From Undaria pinnatifida (lineage: Eukaryota > Sar > Phaeophyceae > Laminariales > Alariaceae), in assembly GCA_012845835.1 (NCBI GenBank), contig JABAKD010000012.1, positions 12,648,195-12,712,194 of the forward strand: a stretch of DNA of 64,000 nt, in the 5' to 3' direction. The notes under the pieces were generated by a model that saw only the letters and a list, made by a program, of their open reading frames with translations, had not been told where the DNA came from and ran no database searches. Every line of letters begins with the position of its first letter. The first letter of the stretch is position 1. Position numbers and translations under genes: made by a program. This document shows positions 34,326 through 44,989 of this stretch, in pieces.

Positions 34326-34741
34326 CCGAGGACCAACGCCCGAATGGGTAGGGTGGACCGTAACTGGACCAAGTCCGGCGGAAGGCCATCTCCTATGGCC
34401 TGGGGTTTTGTTAGTGGGTAAGCTTACGCAAGTCCCACACAACCCGGAAAGATGACATTCCGGGTGGCTATCTCCACCGAACCTGACCCTCAGGGGACAG
34501 GCCAGGTCGACATACGCACGCATCCGTATACAACGGCAGCTTGCGCTGCCGGGGTTGTAACGAAGACCACTGATAGGGACAGCTTACGCTATACCTACAA
34601 TGGGACCCGAAGGGTGCGCCAGCTAGCGTTGGGTTGTGCAAGCAACTGAGTTAAATCGACAAACGACGCGTATGAAAATACGTGGAAGTGTGGTGAGCTT
34701 AAGCTTTATTTTTCCCCATCCGCCGGAGGATAAAAAAAAAA
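34326..34741 (+). mobile_element. Full-length short retroposon (SINE-like)
   Basis: The 416-bp unit begins CCGAGGACCAACGCCCGAAT and ends with GCCGGAGGAT followed by ten A. It interrupts the copia protease (DWY before, ADTGTAFHMT after). Other copies are 5'-truncated at different points (10611-10655, 28973-29170, 38871-38952) or lack the 3' end (54350-54730). Variable truncation plus a poly-A tail after a conserved 3' hairpin (ATCCGCCGGAGGAT) fits retroposition by a non-LTR machinery. An RNA polymerase III A/B box could not be assigned with confidence, and no clear target duplication is visible. Confidence 0.78.
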
Positions 34742-35457
34742 GGTACAAGTATGCGGACACGGGCACTGCTTTTCACATGACCGATTCTCTCGCTTGCATG
34801 AAGGATTTGAAGCCTTGCCAGAGGAACGTTAACGGGAATGGTGGTGTGTCTTGTGAGGTAGAATTCTCCGGAACACTGGAGTTGGTGTTTGTGACTGCTG
34901 ACAGCGAGTTTTCAGTAGAGCTGAAGAACGTGTTGTACTCCCTCAACTTGGGATACAACCTCTTTTCTCCGAGCGCAGACTTTGATGGCGAGTCATGGAA
35001 TGGTCTTGGTGGTCCTGATGGTGTTATGACTGATTTTCAAGGACAAGACACTTTTCAGAACTTCGATGGCATGCGGATTGCGACTGCGTATCGTCTAGGA
35101 GAAAACTCTATTGGCACGGTGTTTGCTGCCCTCACTCCTTCAAACCCCAAGCATGAAACCACGATGGGTGTGAACGAGTTCCACCACATGTATGCCCATT
35201 CGTACGAGGGATTGCTTCGTACTACTGCAAAGCGACTAGGTACCGAGTTGGTTGATGACATGCATGCTTGTGCGGAATGTTCAAAATCGAAGCCTATTAG
35301 GAAAGGAATTTCTCATGAAACTAAACGTAGATCAGATAAAAAGTTGAGCAGAGTTTTTGTTGACGTGGGAGGGAGGAAGGACGTGGCGTCCGTAGGGGGT
35401 AAACATGACCCCATGATTTTGAAGGATGATTTCACAAGGCGTGCATGTTTTTCTTGA
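34742..35457 (+). pseudogene. Copia protease, GAG-pre-integrase and integrase N-part
   Basis: ADTGTAFHMTDS supplies the aspartic protease DTG site. VLYSLNLGYNLFS is the usual copia segment after it. HHMYAHSYEGLLRTTAKRLG...CAECSKSK is the His/Cys zinc finger before integrase. SRVFVDVGG should carry the first catalytic Asp of the DDE triad and DDFTRRA begins the next block. The frame breaks at about 35440, where the continuing integrase sequence appears in another frame. Confidence 0.85.
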
Positions 35458-35909
35458 GAAATAAATCAGACGCTGGCAGTGCTCTCCGAAGTTTTCTTGC
35501 GAGTGTGCGTGCTGAAAGGATCCCATCATTGGTTGAGATTGTTAGATCCGACAATGGAGGGGAGTTTTTCGGGGGGGAACTCGCATCTGTGTGCAAGGAG
35601 CTTTTGATCGAGCAAGCGTTCACTCCGGCTTATAGTCCGCAATATAATGGTGTTGCTGAGCGTGGGTTGGGATCGATTGAGGAGGCCGCGATGGCGGCTC
35701 GTATTCAGGCGATAGTTCTTTTTGGGCATGAGCAGTTACCCAAGACTGATAAACACTGGGCTGAAGCTGTGCACTGGGCTTGCGAAGCAATGAACCACAC
35801 CGCATGTTCTGCTAACACGGACTCCAAGTCACCGTATGATATGTGGTATGGAGAACCTTGTCCTGCTAGACCGTACCCGTTTTTGAAACCGGCGTACTGC
35901 AGGTGGTAG
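35445..35909 (+). pseudogene. Copia integrase core
   Basis: VRSDNGGEF carries the second Asp and AYSPQYNGVAERG the Glu of the DD35E retroviral-type integrase core (rve). SPYDMWYGEPCP is the C-terminal copia integrase segment. A stop after AYCRW truncates it, while downstream sequence in the same region (GESCFYVGPSRDH near 35935) continues the family. Confidence 0.85.
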
Positions 35910-36114
35910 CGACCGTCGAAGCTATTACCGAAGGGTGAGAGTTGCTTTTATGTCGGTCCTTCGAGAGACCACCCCCGTGATTGTCATAGAGGACTTACGA
36001 GGGCTGGGATCATTCAAGAAACGAGAGATGTGACATGGGAGGTGTTGCCGTCACGGCTCCCTCCACTGCAACCTTCCTCGCCGATAGAGGTCGCAGAGGA
36101 GGGAGGGGAGGAAA

Positions 36115-36480
36115 GTGACGAACGATGTAGAAGCCGCGATATGGCCGACTGTTGGGAGAGGAGTTGCCTACACACTTTTAAGACGTGATGTAACGGCTTC
36201 TGGTGCAGGAATCGATGAGGTTGTCAGTGTTGATGCAGGAAGTGTAGGCCAATCCCCCTCTGTTCCATCTTCCCCCTCTGAACCGTCTTCGCCCGTGAAC
36301 AATTTCTCTGATAGAGAAGCTCCATCTTTGTCTTCTCCATCGCCTGAGGCTGATGGGGAAGGGCAGGGACGGCAGGAGGAAGGGGAGGTAGAGACGGGGA
36401 ATCCGGGAAGGGATGATGAGGTAGATTCGATTGGGGCGGGAGGGTATGATGATGTAGAATCGATTGGATTGGGAGGGCCG
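36115..36480 (+). pseudogene. Copia integrase-to-RT linker
   Basis: Ser/Pro-rich then Asp/Gly-rich sequence (PSVPSSPSEPSSP, DDVESIGLGG) separates integrase and reverse transcriptase, as is usual in copia polyproteins. The frame changes near 36480. Confidence 0.65.
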
Positions 36481-36485
36481 GTAAG

Positions 36486-37634
36486 GTGGAGGCACCCCCT
36501 CCAGCCGCTCGTCGTCCGCGGCATGTCGCTGAGCTTGCCGACTTTAATACTTCTGCGCGTGAGAAGGATGAAGTAAGAGACGGAGGAACTTGCGCACAAA
36601 CCCGTGGAGTTAACCAGCAGAGCGTACCCGGCCTTGTGGCCACCCTAGGACCCATCTCCGCATCAAAGATAGTATATGCACTTGTAGCGGAGCAGAGAGC
36701 AGGTGACGAAATCGAATTGCCAAGAGAACTGGTTCAGGATGTTGAGTCAGAGCCTGGTAGCTATCAAGAAGCCCAGCAATCGAAGTACGCCAAGATTTGG
36801 GAGGTAGCCAGGTCTGCCGAAATTGAAGGCTTGATAAGGGCAGGAACGCTCACGTTAGCAGTAAAGGTCCCAGTAGACTGTACTATTATTGATGCTAGAT
36901 GTGTTTTCAAATGGAAAGCAGACGAAACAGGGAAGACAGTAAAGGCTAAGGCTAGGCCTGTAGCGAAGGGCTTCAAGCAGAAGTATGGTGTGGACTATCT
37001 TGAGACTTTCTCGCCTACCGCAAATGCTACATCTCAGCGATTGTTAGTAGCGTTGGCGTGCAAGTACATCTTGGAATTACTCCACTGGGATATTGAGCAA
37101 GCGTTTGTTCAGTCGGAATTGGATCACGAGGTGTTCATGAAGTTGCCTCCTGGCTGCGGTTCGATGTCAGGAAAGGTTGCCCGTTTGAAGAAGAGTTTGT
37201 ACAGAATGAAGCAGGCATCTCGAGAACATTCTACAAGAGGCTAGTGTCGGACCTGAAGAGGATTTATTTGTTTCGAGCAGTCTCTGTGTGACCCCTGTGT
37301 GCTGTGTTTCATGATGGAAGGCGAGGTAGTGGGGATGGTCGCGATTCACGTGGATGATATTCTGTATGCAGGAACTAAGAGTCTCGCCAAGGTGGTTGTG
37401 GAAGCACTGGGTGACTCTCTTCCTTCAAAGAATTTGGGTGAGGTCAATTTCTTCCTTGGTTGCGAATGTATTCCCGACCGCGAGGCTGGCACGATTGAGA
37501 TTTCTCAAGAGAGTTACATCAGGAGTGTTCTCGAGAGTTTCAATATTTGTCGCACCAGCTCGATCCCTGCTTCCCTTGCCAACGGTAACAGGTCCTTGAA
37601 GGAGGGTGAGGGGGCAGGAGACGTGCCGTTCTGA
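36486..37634 (+). pseudogene. Copia reverse transcriptase
   Basis: VDCTIIDARCVFKWKADE, KARPVAKGFKQKYGVDYLET and LHWDIEQAFVQSEL mark the fingers and palm of RVT_2. KKSLYRMKQASR ends the first frame at 37244. After a frame break, VAIHVDDILYAGT (37345) supplies the catalytic Asp pair; the consensus Tyr of YVDD is His here. NLGEVNFFLGCEC and SYIRSVLESFN follow. In an active element this domain copies the RNA into DNA. The frameshifts near 37240 and the stop at 37632 inactivate it. Confidence 0.88.
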
Positions 37635-38315
37635 GAGGTGGTGGGGAGCCTGATGTGGATCGCCAGCCAGACGAGGCCCGACATCTCGAATGCTGTGCGG
37701 GCTGAGGTGAGGCACTCTCACGAGCCAAGGAGAAGCCACTGGAAGGCCGCCCAATAGATCCTGAATTATCTTCTGGAAACCGCGCATCTAAAAAAGAAAA
37801 CTCTGAAGTTCAAGCAGGACAGTTCGGTAGACGTAGGCACGTTGGTGTACGTAGATGCCGACTTTGCGAGCAAGGCCACTGACCGTAAATCAGTTTCGGG
37901 AGCGATGGTGTTTGTGGCTGCGATGCTTGTGGTTTGGATTTCTAGGACGCAGAAATGCGTTTCACAGTCGGCTTCTGAAGCAGAGTATCTTGCGATGGGC
38001 GATGGTGTGAAGGAGGCTCTGTTTGTGAACGAAATGCTTCAGTTCCTGAGGCCTAGTAGGAAACCTCGTAAGATCGATGTCCTTGAGGACAACGAAGGAG
38101 TGATTGCGCTTGCAGAGAATCCGCTTAGCTCGAGTAGGAGTGAGCACATCGACGTGAAGCACCACTTTCTTAGGGATTTGACCAAGGAGGGTATGATCGA
38201 GGTCACGCATGTTCTCAGCGAAAAACAGCATGCAGACATCCTCACGAAGGCTATGCCGAGAGGTTTTTTTGAAGTTCACTGCGACTCTGCACTTAGCTCG
38301 AGAGGTGAGAAGTAG
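37635..38315 (+). pseudogene. Copia RNase H
   Basis: GSLMWIASQTRPDISNAV begins the connection domain, with a stop near 37755. VYVDADFAS, SASEAEYLAM, LEDNEGVIALAENP and SEHIDVKHHFLRD are the copia RNase H core with its acidic residues. EKQHADILTKAMPR is the terminal motif. It ends with a TAG at 38313. The RNase H part from 37842 is the best-preserved reading frame in the element. Confidence 0.88.
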
Positions 38316-38379
38316 AAGTTTGAGTCGTTTTTTTTTTTTTTTACTTTGATATGTATTTTTGGTCTGGTAGATACAACAG

Positions 38380-38392
38380 CCCCTAGGAAGGG
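38380..38392 (+). promoter_or_regulatory. Polypurine tract before the 3' LTR
   Basis: CTAGGAAGGG directly precedes the TG of the 3' LTR, the expected position of the plus-strand primer site. Confidence 0.65.
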
Positions 38393-38822
38393 TGTTCGTG
38401 ATAACGGCCGTGTGTATTGACCGAGTTGCGGTAGAACATCTGATTAGATTATTTGAAAAGGAGCTGTCGATCTGAGGTTGCCGAGCTAGCACATAGATAG
38501 GAATACTCTTTGTGGTGCTGCGGTAGTTCGGTAGATTGTACACACCTAAGGGTTATACATTGGAACGTAGCAGTATGTATGGTACGTCGGACAATTGTCA
38601 GGTAGAATACTCCCGCATTGTTGCTAGATGTCGGATTAACGGCTTGTTGCGGTGATCGGTACGTTGCATTGGTCCGATTGTGTGCATCGTTCCGAAGTGG
38701 CGTGGGAGCTCGCAGCTTTTGTGCTCGCCCCGCTAGTTCACTCCGCTTCCCGACCTGTCTCTCCAGACCAAGGTCTCATTAATACAATATCTCTTTCTCC
38801 AGAAGTCACGGATTTACCAACA
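38393..38822 (+). repeat. 3' LTR of copia element
   Basis: 430 bp, counterpart of 32212-32637 with about 20 substitutions and a 4-bp insertion by eye. Confidence 0.88.
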
Positions 38823-38862
38823 TCTTCCGCGAGCGTTGACTGCTGTAGTGACGGTTCTTTGC
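38823..38862 (-). pseudogene. Displaced piece of the split minus-strand copia RT
   Basis: The minus strand reads GKEPSLQQSTLAED, which continues directly into MADLNKSISIKHLGEV across the inserted element (32211), with a 1-2 nt frame offset. The two flanks are thus parts of one RT gene split by the insertion. Confidence 0.65.
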
Positions 38863-38870
38863 CGGATGGA

Positions 38871-38952
38871 TTTTTTTTTTTTTTTTTATCCTCCGGCGGA
38901 TGGGGAAAAATAAAGCTTTAGCTCACCACACTTCCGCGTATTTTCATACGCG
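38871..38952 (-). mobile_element. Short retroposon copy, strongly 5'-truncated
   Basis: Seventeen T, then ATCCTCCGGCGGATGGGG, CTCACCACACTTCCGCG and TTTTCATACGCG. It is inserted just outside the 3' LTR, in the displaced RT fragment. Confidence 0.8.
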
Positions 38953-39054
38953 TGTGGACAATTGTTTTGCAAGCCAACTGAGGCTTCAACCTTCGCAGAT
39001 TTCGGTGAATGCCGAAATTTCATCAAAAACTGAAGTGCTGTATGTATCATTAGG

Positions 39055-39530
39055 ACCGACCCTTAGGTACGTTAGGTACGGGCCTCGATACCTTACCGAA
39101 GTGTTAGGTACGTCAGGTATGGACCAACGGTACCTTACCTAAGTTTTAGGTACGATAGGTTCGCCGCTCAGTACTTACCCGGGTATACGTATACGGTCGG
39201 CGAAATACCCGGGATTGGGTACGAGCCTGGGGACGACCTCAATACCTTAGCTAAGTTTTAGGTACGTTAGGTACGGGCCTCGATACCTTAGCTAAGTTTT
39301 AGGTACGATAGGTACGGGCCTCGATACCTTAGCTAAGTTTTAGGTACGATAGGTACGGGCCTCGATACCTTAGCTAAGTTTTAGGTACGATAGGTACGGG
39401 CCTCGATACCTTAGCTAAGTTTTAGGTACGATAGGTACGTCGCCCCAATACTTTCCCTGGTATAAGTATACCCCTCGACGAAATACTCGGGTATAAGTAC
39501 GAGCTCAAATCCTCACCCGAAATCTGTACG
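39055..39530 (+). repeat. GGTAC-rich minisatellite with a 41-bp unit
   Basis: Five nearly identical 41-bp units (GATACCTTAGCTAAGTTTTA, then GGTACGATAGGTACGGGCCT) lie at about 39240-39445. More diverged units with AATAC(T/C)(T/C)(A/T)CCCGGGTATA lie on both sides. The same family reappears at 41095-41640. Confidence 0.88.
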
Positions 39531-39568
39531 TCATGCGAAGTACTCATGACGTCATGTTATGAAAATTA

Positions 39569-40405
39569 AAATACACTCCAGCAGCTGTGAGATCGAACAT
39601 TTTTTTGTCGAAACTCATCTTTGCAAGCTGTGTGTGATGCTCCGATCGTGCGTATTACGGGTTGCGTGTCCTTATTAAGGATATAGGTCGGCGACTCCCC
39701 TTGCAACTACAGTGTAGCTATCAGGGTCAACAGGGTGATGTTAGGCAGTCTGTGCACGGAAACTATAAAACCCGTTTCTGAGGGGGACAAAATCTGACAG
39801 CTGTGGAAGGAAATGCATCAGTTTATCAAGTGCATCCTGTGAGTCGAATAACCGGTGAAGGGGGGGCGGAGTTTTGAAGGATTGTGGGGGCCTGGTTTTG
39901 ATCAAAAGGGGGCGGGGGGGGGAGGGGGGGGGGGGCGGGTCGGGCAGCTCAATTTGTGCGTGGAAACTATAAATCTATCAAGGGGATAAATCTGACGGTT
40001 TTGGAAAGAACGCACTAGTTTATCATGGGGGGGCGGGGGGGGCGGGACGGGCGGGGCAGCTCAATCTGTGCGAGGAAACTATACATCCTTTAAGGGGATA
40101 AATGTGGCGGTTTTGGAAAGAATGCACCAGTTTATAATGTATATCCTGTACGTCGTACACCCAGTGAGTAGAGGGCGGAGTGTTCGAGGGGCTGGGGGTA
40201 GGGTGGGGGGGTGGGGAGGCGGGGGGTGGGGGAGGGAGGGGGGGTGAGGGGGGGGGGGGGGGGGGGAGGGCTTTAGGTCGCATAGATGTAGGGGTTTGCT
40301 ATACGTGTGGTGCTAGGTCTAGGCGATGGTGCGGGTGGTGGGGAAGGAGGGGGCGTTGAGGGCGGGGGGGGGTGGGAATTGCATCAGCGGCATGGATGGC
40401 TCTAG
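39569..40405 (+). repeat. R1 near-complete copy
   Basis: Collinear with 1128-2030: TACACTCCAGCAGCTGTGAG at the start, three GGAAACTATA sub-repeats separated by G-runs, TGGTGCTAGGTCTAGGCGAT and finally GGCATGGATGGCTCTAGAAA. It lacks the last ~170 bp of the 1128 copy. Confidence 0.85.
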
Positions 40406-40409
40406 AAAG

Positions 40410-41090
40410 ATATGTGAGAATAAAATAATAAACAAATTCACAATGCAAATTAGGCATGCGGTCTCGCCGCCTCACATTCAGGAAACCTGCCACCTGGGAC
40501 ACACACCCATCGCATCTGTCGCCCAGACATGCTCAACCCAGTGGGTAGAGTAGCCGCGTGGACAATGGTCGAAACTACTGGTGGTGGTGGTGGAGACCAC
40601 GAGGGCCAAGCTTCACCGAGCGAGGGAACCAGCACGCAGGATAGTCCCGAGTCAGCTCTCGAGCGAGAGGTGATCGAGGTCGCCCCGGGCAAGACAGCAG
40701 TTGTTGCCGTGATCACTCCCAAGCTTTGGTTTACAGGATAAACGGGGACTCGCAGGACGTGTGCGATATGCCGGTGGAGACCACAAAAACCGGTGATGAC
40801 TTTGCTGTGCCGAAGCGTTGTCGACGAGAAGCGGCTCGTGAGGCGTTGTTCGTATACTCAAGCAATTGGTTTTGTATTAGGCTATCACCGACAGCTTATA
40901 AAACATCGGCCATGGTGTTTTGCGCTATAAAAAAAGTGTCGCGTTTCTTGGATGGACGTCAAATCAAACATACTAGGAGCGTCTAGTAGCAGGCCCGGTC
41001 GTACATAGCTGCTGCCAGTAGCTTGCTGCTGCCAGTAGATTACAACCGCCAGCACATACATACTGTTCTAGTGCCGAGCCCCACCAATTT
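40410..41090. other. Unassigned sequence
   Basis: Overlapping ORFs (40529-40741 + and 40726-40986 +) are mixed in composition and without recognised motifs. It lies between R1 and the GGTAC minisatellite. Confidence 0.35.
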
Positions 41091-41094
41091 AACG

Positions 41095-41640
41095 TTTTTG
41101 TAAGAGTACGTACCGTGGTACTTACCCAGGTACACGCACCCGTACCCGCACTCAAGTATGGACTACTTACCTAAGTTTTAGGTACGATAGCTGAAGCCGC
41201 TCCAATACTTACCCGGGTATAGGTATGCCCGCCCACGAAATACCCGGGTTTAGGTACGAGCCTTGGGTCGACCTCGATACCTTACCTAAGTTTTAGGTAC
41301 GAGCCTTGGGTCGACCTCGATACGTTACCTAAGTGTTAGGTACGTTAGGTACGGTTGTCAATACCCGACCTAAGTTTTAGGTACGATAGCTAAAGCCGCT
41401 CCAATACTTACCCGGGTATAGGTATTGCCGTCGACGAAATACCCGAGTTTAGGGACTAGCCTAGGGGCGACCTCAACACCTTACCAAAGTTTTGGGTGCA
41501 TTGGGTACGGATCCTGATGATGCCTTACCTTTAGTGGTAGGTAGGTTAGGTACGGCTGTCAATACCTTACCTAAGGTTTAGGTATGTTAGGTACGGACCT
41601 CAAAAACTTACCCGGGTATAGGTATACCTTACCTAACATA
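41095..41640 (+). repeat. GGTAC-rich minisatellite, second array
   Basis: Diverged units built from TACCTAAGTTTTAGGTACG and AATACTTACCCGGGTATAGG, the same family as 39055-39530. Confidence 0.82.
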
Positions 41641-41644
41641 CCGT

Positions 41645-42245
41645 TGGGAAGTTGCAATGCATCGTAACAATTACGTGATGACTCAAGCAAACAAACCCAT
41701 TAGATTGGTCCATCATTTTAACTTACAAAGCGATGTTTCGTGCTATGATTGCATGCATACATCCACATGAACGCGTGAAAAGTACTGCCGTTATTTTCTG
41801 CACGAATCAAATTACTCTTGACCTTCAAACGTACATGGCCCTCTCAACCAGCGAGCGATGGTGCGAAGCCGAACGTTGACTAATGAAATAGGAAACCGAT
41901 TTACACAAATAACAGGTTCACCAACACACAAACCGGTACCACTAGTTGTTAGTTATTGATGATGTCGTTGTTATTTATTGATGATGTCGTTGATGTAGTT
42001 GCTGATCTTATAAAATATTGGTCTATGCTGGAGATGATCTTGAAGATGCTGACGTAAGTTAATGATCTTGAATATCAGTTCCTATACACAATGCTTGCTA
42101 AAATGTTTCGTCCCGATGTCAGCAAGCTAGTCTAGTCCTTTATCAGAATGTAGCGAGTCGTGATATTGCTCTCCATAACCAGCCTACGGATGGATGCGTA
42201 AAAATCGAAGAGCAATGTGCTTGGTGCGAGAACTGTACACACGGT
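41645..42245. other. Unassigned sequence
   Basis: No coding motif recognised. Probably includes the LTR or 3' flank of the minus-strand copia element that follows, but no paired LTR was found. A GTTATT.ATTGATGATGTCGTTG pair occurs near 41950-41990. Confidence 0.3.
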
Positions 42246-42249
42246 TTGC

Positions 42250-44600
42250 GATCGAGTGACATGTCGCCGCATTGTCGATGTGCAGCAGCACTCATTTGGA
42301 CTATTTTCCGAATCCTAGCTCAGTCACCATGTTCGAGCAGACCACTGCTTCCTCCATGGCCAGCGCTTGTGCAACCAGCTCATCTTCCATCGTGGATATT
42401 GCCGTTAGACCCTGAACTGCCGACGTGAAGCTTGTCGGAGCCCTAGACAACATCATGATGAAACAGGACGTTGACTCGTTGTCCGGGTTGTTAGCCCAGT
42501 TGGAGTCCGAGAAGGCTGTGAGTTTGAAGCCTCCTTTCTTGCAGACGATGGTGAAGTCAGTGGTTACCCTTAGGTAGCGCAGAATATTCTTAGCCGCGCC
42601 CATTGGTACCTTCGCATGTCGCACGAGTGAGTTGACTCGAGCTGTACACGATGTCGTACCTTAAAATTTGAGCAGATACATGACCGTGTCTGATATAGCC
42701 TGGTACCTTTGGTATTTTCTTCGTTCAGCAACGCCTCTTGTGGTTGTTTCGTGGAGAGTGCCTGGAGTACGTGTAGGTTCGCAGTTGGCCATGCCAAACC
42801 TTTCCGGAATTGATTTGGTGTAGTCCTCCTGGCTGATCATCGGAGTTTTTTCTTCTGGCAATCTCGCGTGACCTGCATCCCCAAAGTAAGCGATCTATCG
42901 CCCATGTCGGTCATCTTGAATTTCACGATCAACTTCCTCTTGATAGTCTCAATCACTTTGATGTTGGCACCGATCACGAGAAGATCATTCACGTAGAGTT
43001 TGAGGATGATGATGAGACCGTTGTGCTTGTAGATGTAGAAGCAGGTATGAGACTTGAGCGGGACAAATCCGATCACGATAAGGACAGGATCGACGGTATG
43101 AATCTAGTCCGTGGAGATTTTCTCTGGCTGTCACATTGCTAGTGAACCTCCATCCTTGGCTTGGTCTCAAAACCAGGTGGTTGTTTCACGAACACTTCCT
43201 CCTCGATGTCCTCGCACGGAAAAACGGTTTTCTCATCCAGCTGCACCATTTCCTAGTCTTTTTCCACGGTGGTAGCCAGCACCCTCCGAAAAGTTCTGTA
43301 GCCTGCAAACTGGAGCGAAGGTACTGCCGCAGTCTTGTCCTGGTAGAGTCTTACTACGGTAGCCCCCCCAACTTTTCTTTAACGAAATTGCCGGTTTCAA
43401 AACCAGCTCCCGGTCGTATCTCCTGAAATACGGTGTCCCTCGACACCCCGACGTCATCGATCGATAGACCTTTGCACGCAAGACAATATATGGATGCTTT
43501 GTTTTCAATTGTATCCTTCCTTGTGTGGAGCAGCCATGAAACGTTCGATAAAAAAAACGCTGGTTTGGGGGGGGGCTATCGTAGAATCAGTCTTTGGCAT
43601 TTGGTTCTAACCTTGAACCACTAAATGGGTCTTGTGGGTCTTATCAGGTTACATTTTGAAAACCCATCTGGACTTTATCAGTATCTTCCCCGGACGGACT
43701 GCTGAACGTGGACTTAGCTTGTAGACCTTGAGGTCTTGCAAGCTCTTCATTTATTTCTCGGAGGCAGAAAGCCAAAGTTAAGCATCGGGCTGATTCATTG
43801 CTTCCTGAAACGTCTTCGCAACGTTGTTTCGAGGGCCTCACAGCGTACACATACTCCTCGAACTTAATGAAGCCGTCCTTGTGGGCGACATCGGGAACTC
43901 CCCCTTCGTGTATAATGCGTGTACATGACTGAGATGACGTAACCATTTGAGGTCACTGATGGTCCGGGCGTTATTTGCGCTGGTAACTGATCTGGCACAA
44001 TGTGTCGACGTAGAACTCGCGCGGAAACCACGTCCACCACGCGAACCACGTCCACCGCGAGACGTACAGTCTCCACGCGCAGAACCATCACGCGACGCAT
44101 GACCAGACGGCGCAGGACCAGACGATGCAGAACCACCAGACGGTGCAGAAGGACTCATTCCTTTCGGTGAAGCAGGGCCTCCTCCCCCAGACGAAGCTCC
44201 CGCTGTAATTTCAACACGTGGAGTCGAGCGAGCAGGACTGACACCAAGGTCACGGTCAGTTGTCTCGCCAATTTGTTCGAGAAGATCACGCACTGGCGGG
44301 TTTGCAACGACTGCGTCAAGAGAAGGCGAGATGCTAATGTCCTGGTTGAAAGTGTTGTTTCGCACGTCTCGCACCATGTCGTTGTAGTCGTCGTAGGTGA
44401 ACCCCCCCTCATCGTAGCCCCTCGTTAACCAAGTCCGGTTAGGGCATCACGGAAGGTGTCTCGACAAACACGACCTTCCTGCTCTCGCGTACACTCCTCG
44501 TCTTCGGATTGTAGATCCGGAACGACTTGCTGTCCATGCTGTTATGAGCAACGCAGATCTACCGCCACGGGCGGAGCCGTGACCGTACCGCTAGTATAAT
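42250..44600 (-). pseudogene. Copia pol, degenerate, minus strand
   Basis: Minus-strand order from 44600: IYNPKTRSVRESRKVVFVET (integrase C-terminus), a Ser/Gly-rich linker (43838-44377), TFAPVCRLQNF and EEEVFVKQPPGFETKP (RT palm), then YVNDLLVIGA (43000), GMANCEPTRTPG, and RNase H text GAAKNILRYLR, AFSDSNWANN and TMEDELVAQA. The catalytic YVDD motif reads YVND. The parts lie in different frames with stops, and an R5 element at 43354-43584 interrupts the RT. It is a different copia lineage from the 32212 element, judging by the divergent text. Confidence 0.85.
43354..43584. mobile_element. R5 miniature inverted-repeat element, copy 1
   Basis: The 231-bp element starts CTACGGTAGCCCCCCCAACT and ends GGGGGGGGGCTATCGTAG, so the ends pair over about 15-30 bp with mismatches. 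The interior matches 47866-48075 (CGGTTTCAAAACCAGCTCCC, GTCGTATCTCC, then TCGATAGACCTTTGCACGC). It is inserted in the minus-strand copia RT. Confidence 0.78.
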
Positions 44601-44767
44601 ACGAAATCATTTATGTGAGACGGTAGTCCCGCAGCAGGTAAATCTCTGTCAGTTGAGGTGTGGAGACACACTGAGGTGGGTTGTACGCGAAACCCCACGC
44701 TCGGAGGTCGGCAACGAGGATAACCTCAGAGCGCCCCCGAGGATCCAGGATGGCCTTGAAGGATTAT

Positions 44768-44970
44768 AGTGGTACGATCTAGGGGGCAAGATCTACTGGT
44801 GTCCACATTTATTTGGGGCGCTTTAGTAATAGAGTGTCTGCGCGTAAACAATTTCATCGCCAAGCTATACCAAAACGAATCGCAAAGAAAACAAGGACAT
44901 TCCGACGGTTTGGGGTTAAGGAGCCCGGTCATTCAGAAAACAAAACGATGTTGTTTTTAGGTCTATCGTA
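44768..44970. mobile_element. R4 inverted-repeat element, degenerate
   Basis: Ends GGTCTATCGTAG, preceded by CATTCCGACGGTTTGGGGTT and AAGGAGCCCGGTCATTCAGAAAA, blocks shared with 48495-48656 and 54002-54164. The left end is poorly preserved (GTACGATCTAGGGGG). Confidence 0.5.
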
Positions 44971-44989
44971 GAACGCGTCCTCCACACTC

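Larger units (their letters stand above)
32212..38822 (+). mobile_element. Complete but inactivated copia-type LTR retrotransposon
   Basis: The 6.6-kb element has direct LTRs (32212-32637 and 38393-38822) that begin TGTTCGTGAT and end ACCAACA. The internal order is gag, protease, GAG-pre-integrase, integrase, reverse transcriptase, RNase H, which is the Ty1/copia order. By eye the LTRs differ at roughly 20 positions plus a 4-bp indel, so the insertion is not recent. Several stops and frameshifts break both gag and pol, and a short retroposon (34326-34741) sits at the protease start. No matching 5-bp target duplication is visible at the LTR edges. The flanks are parts of an opposite-strand copia RT gene. 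Confidence 0.92.

Noticed and set aside
39234-39445. CRISPR-like array of 41-bp units
   Set aside because: The units are contiguous with no unique spacers between repeats, and the context is eukaryotic. It is a minisatellite.
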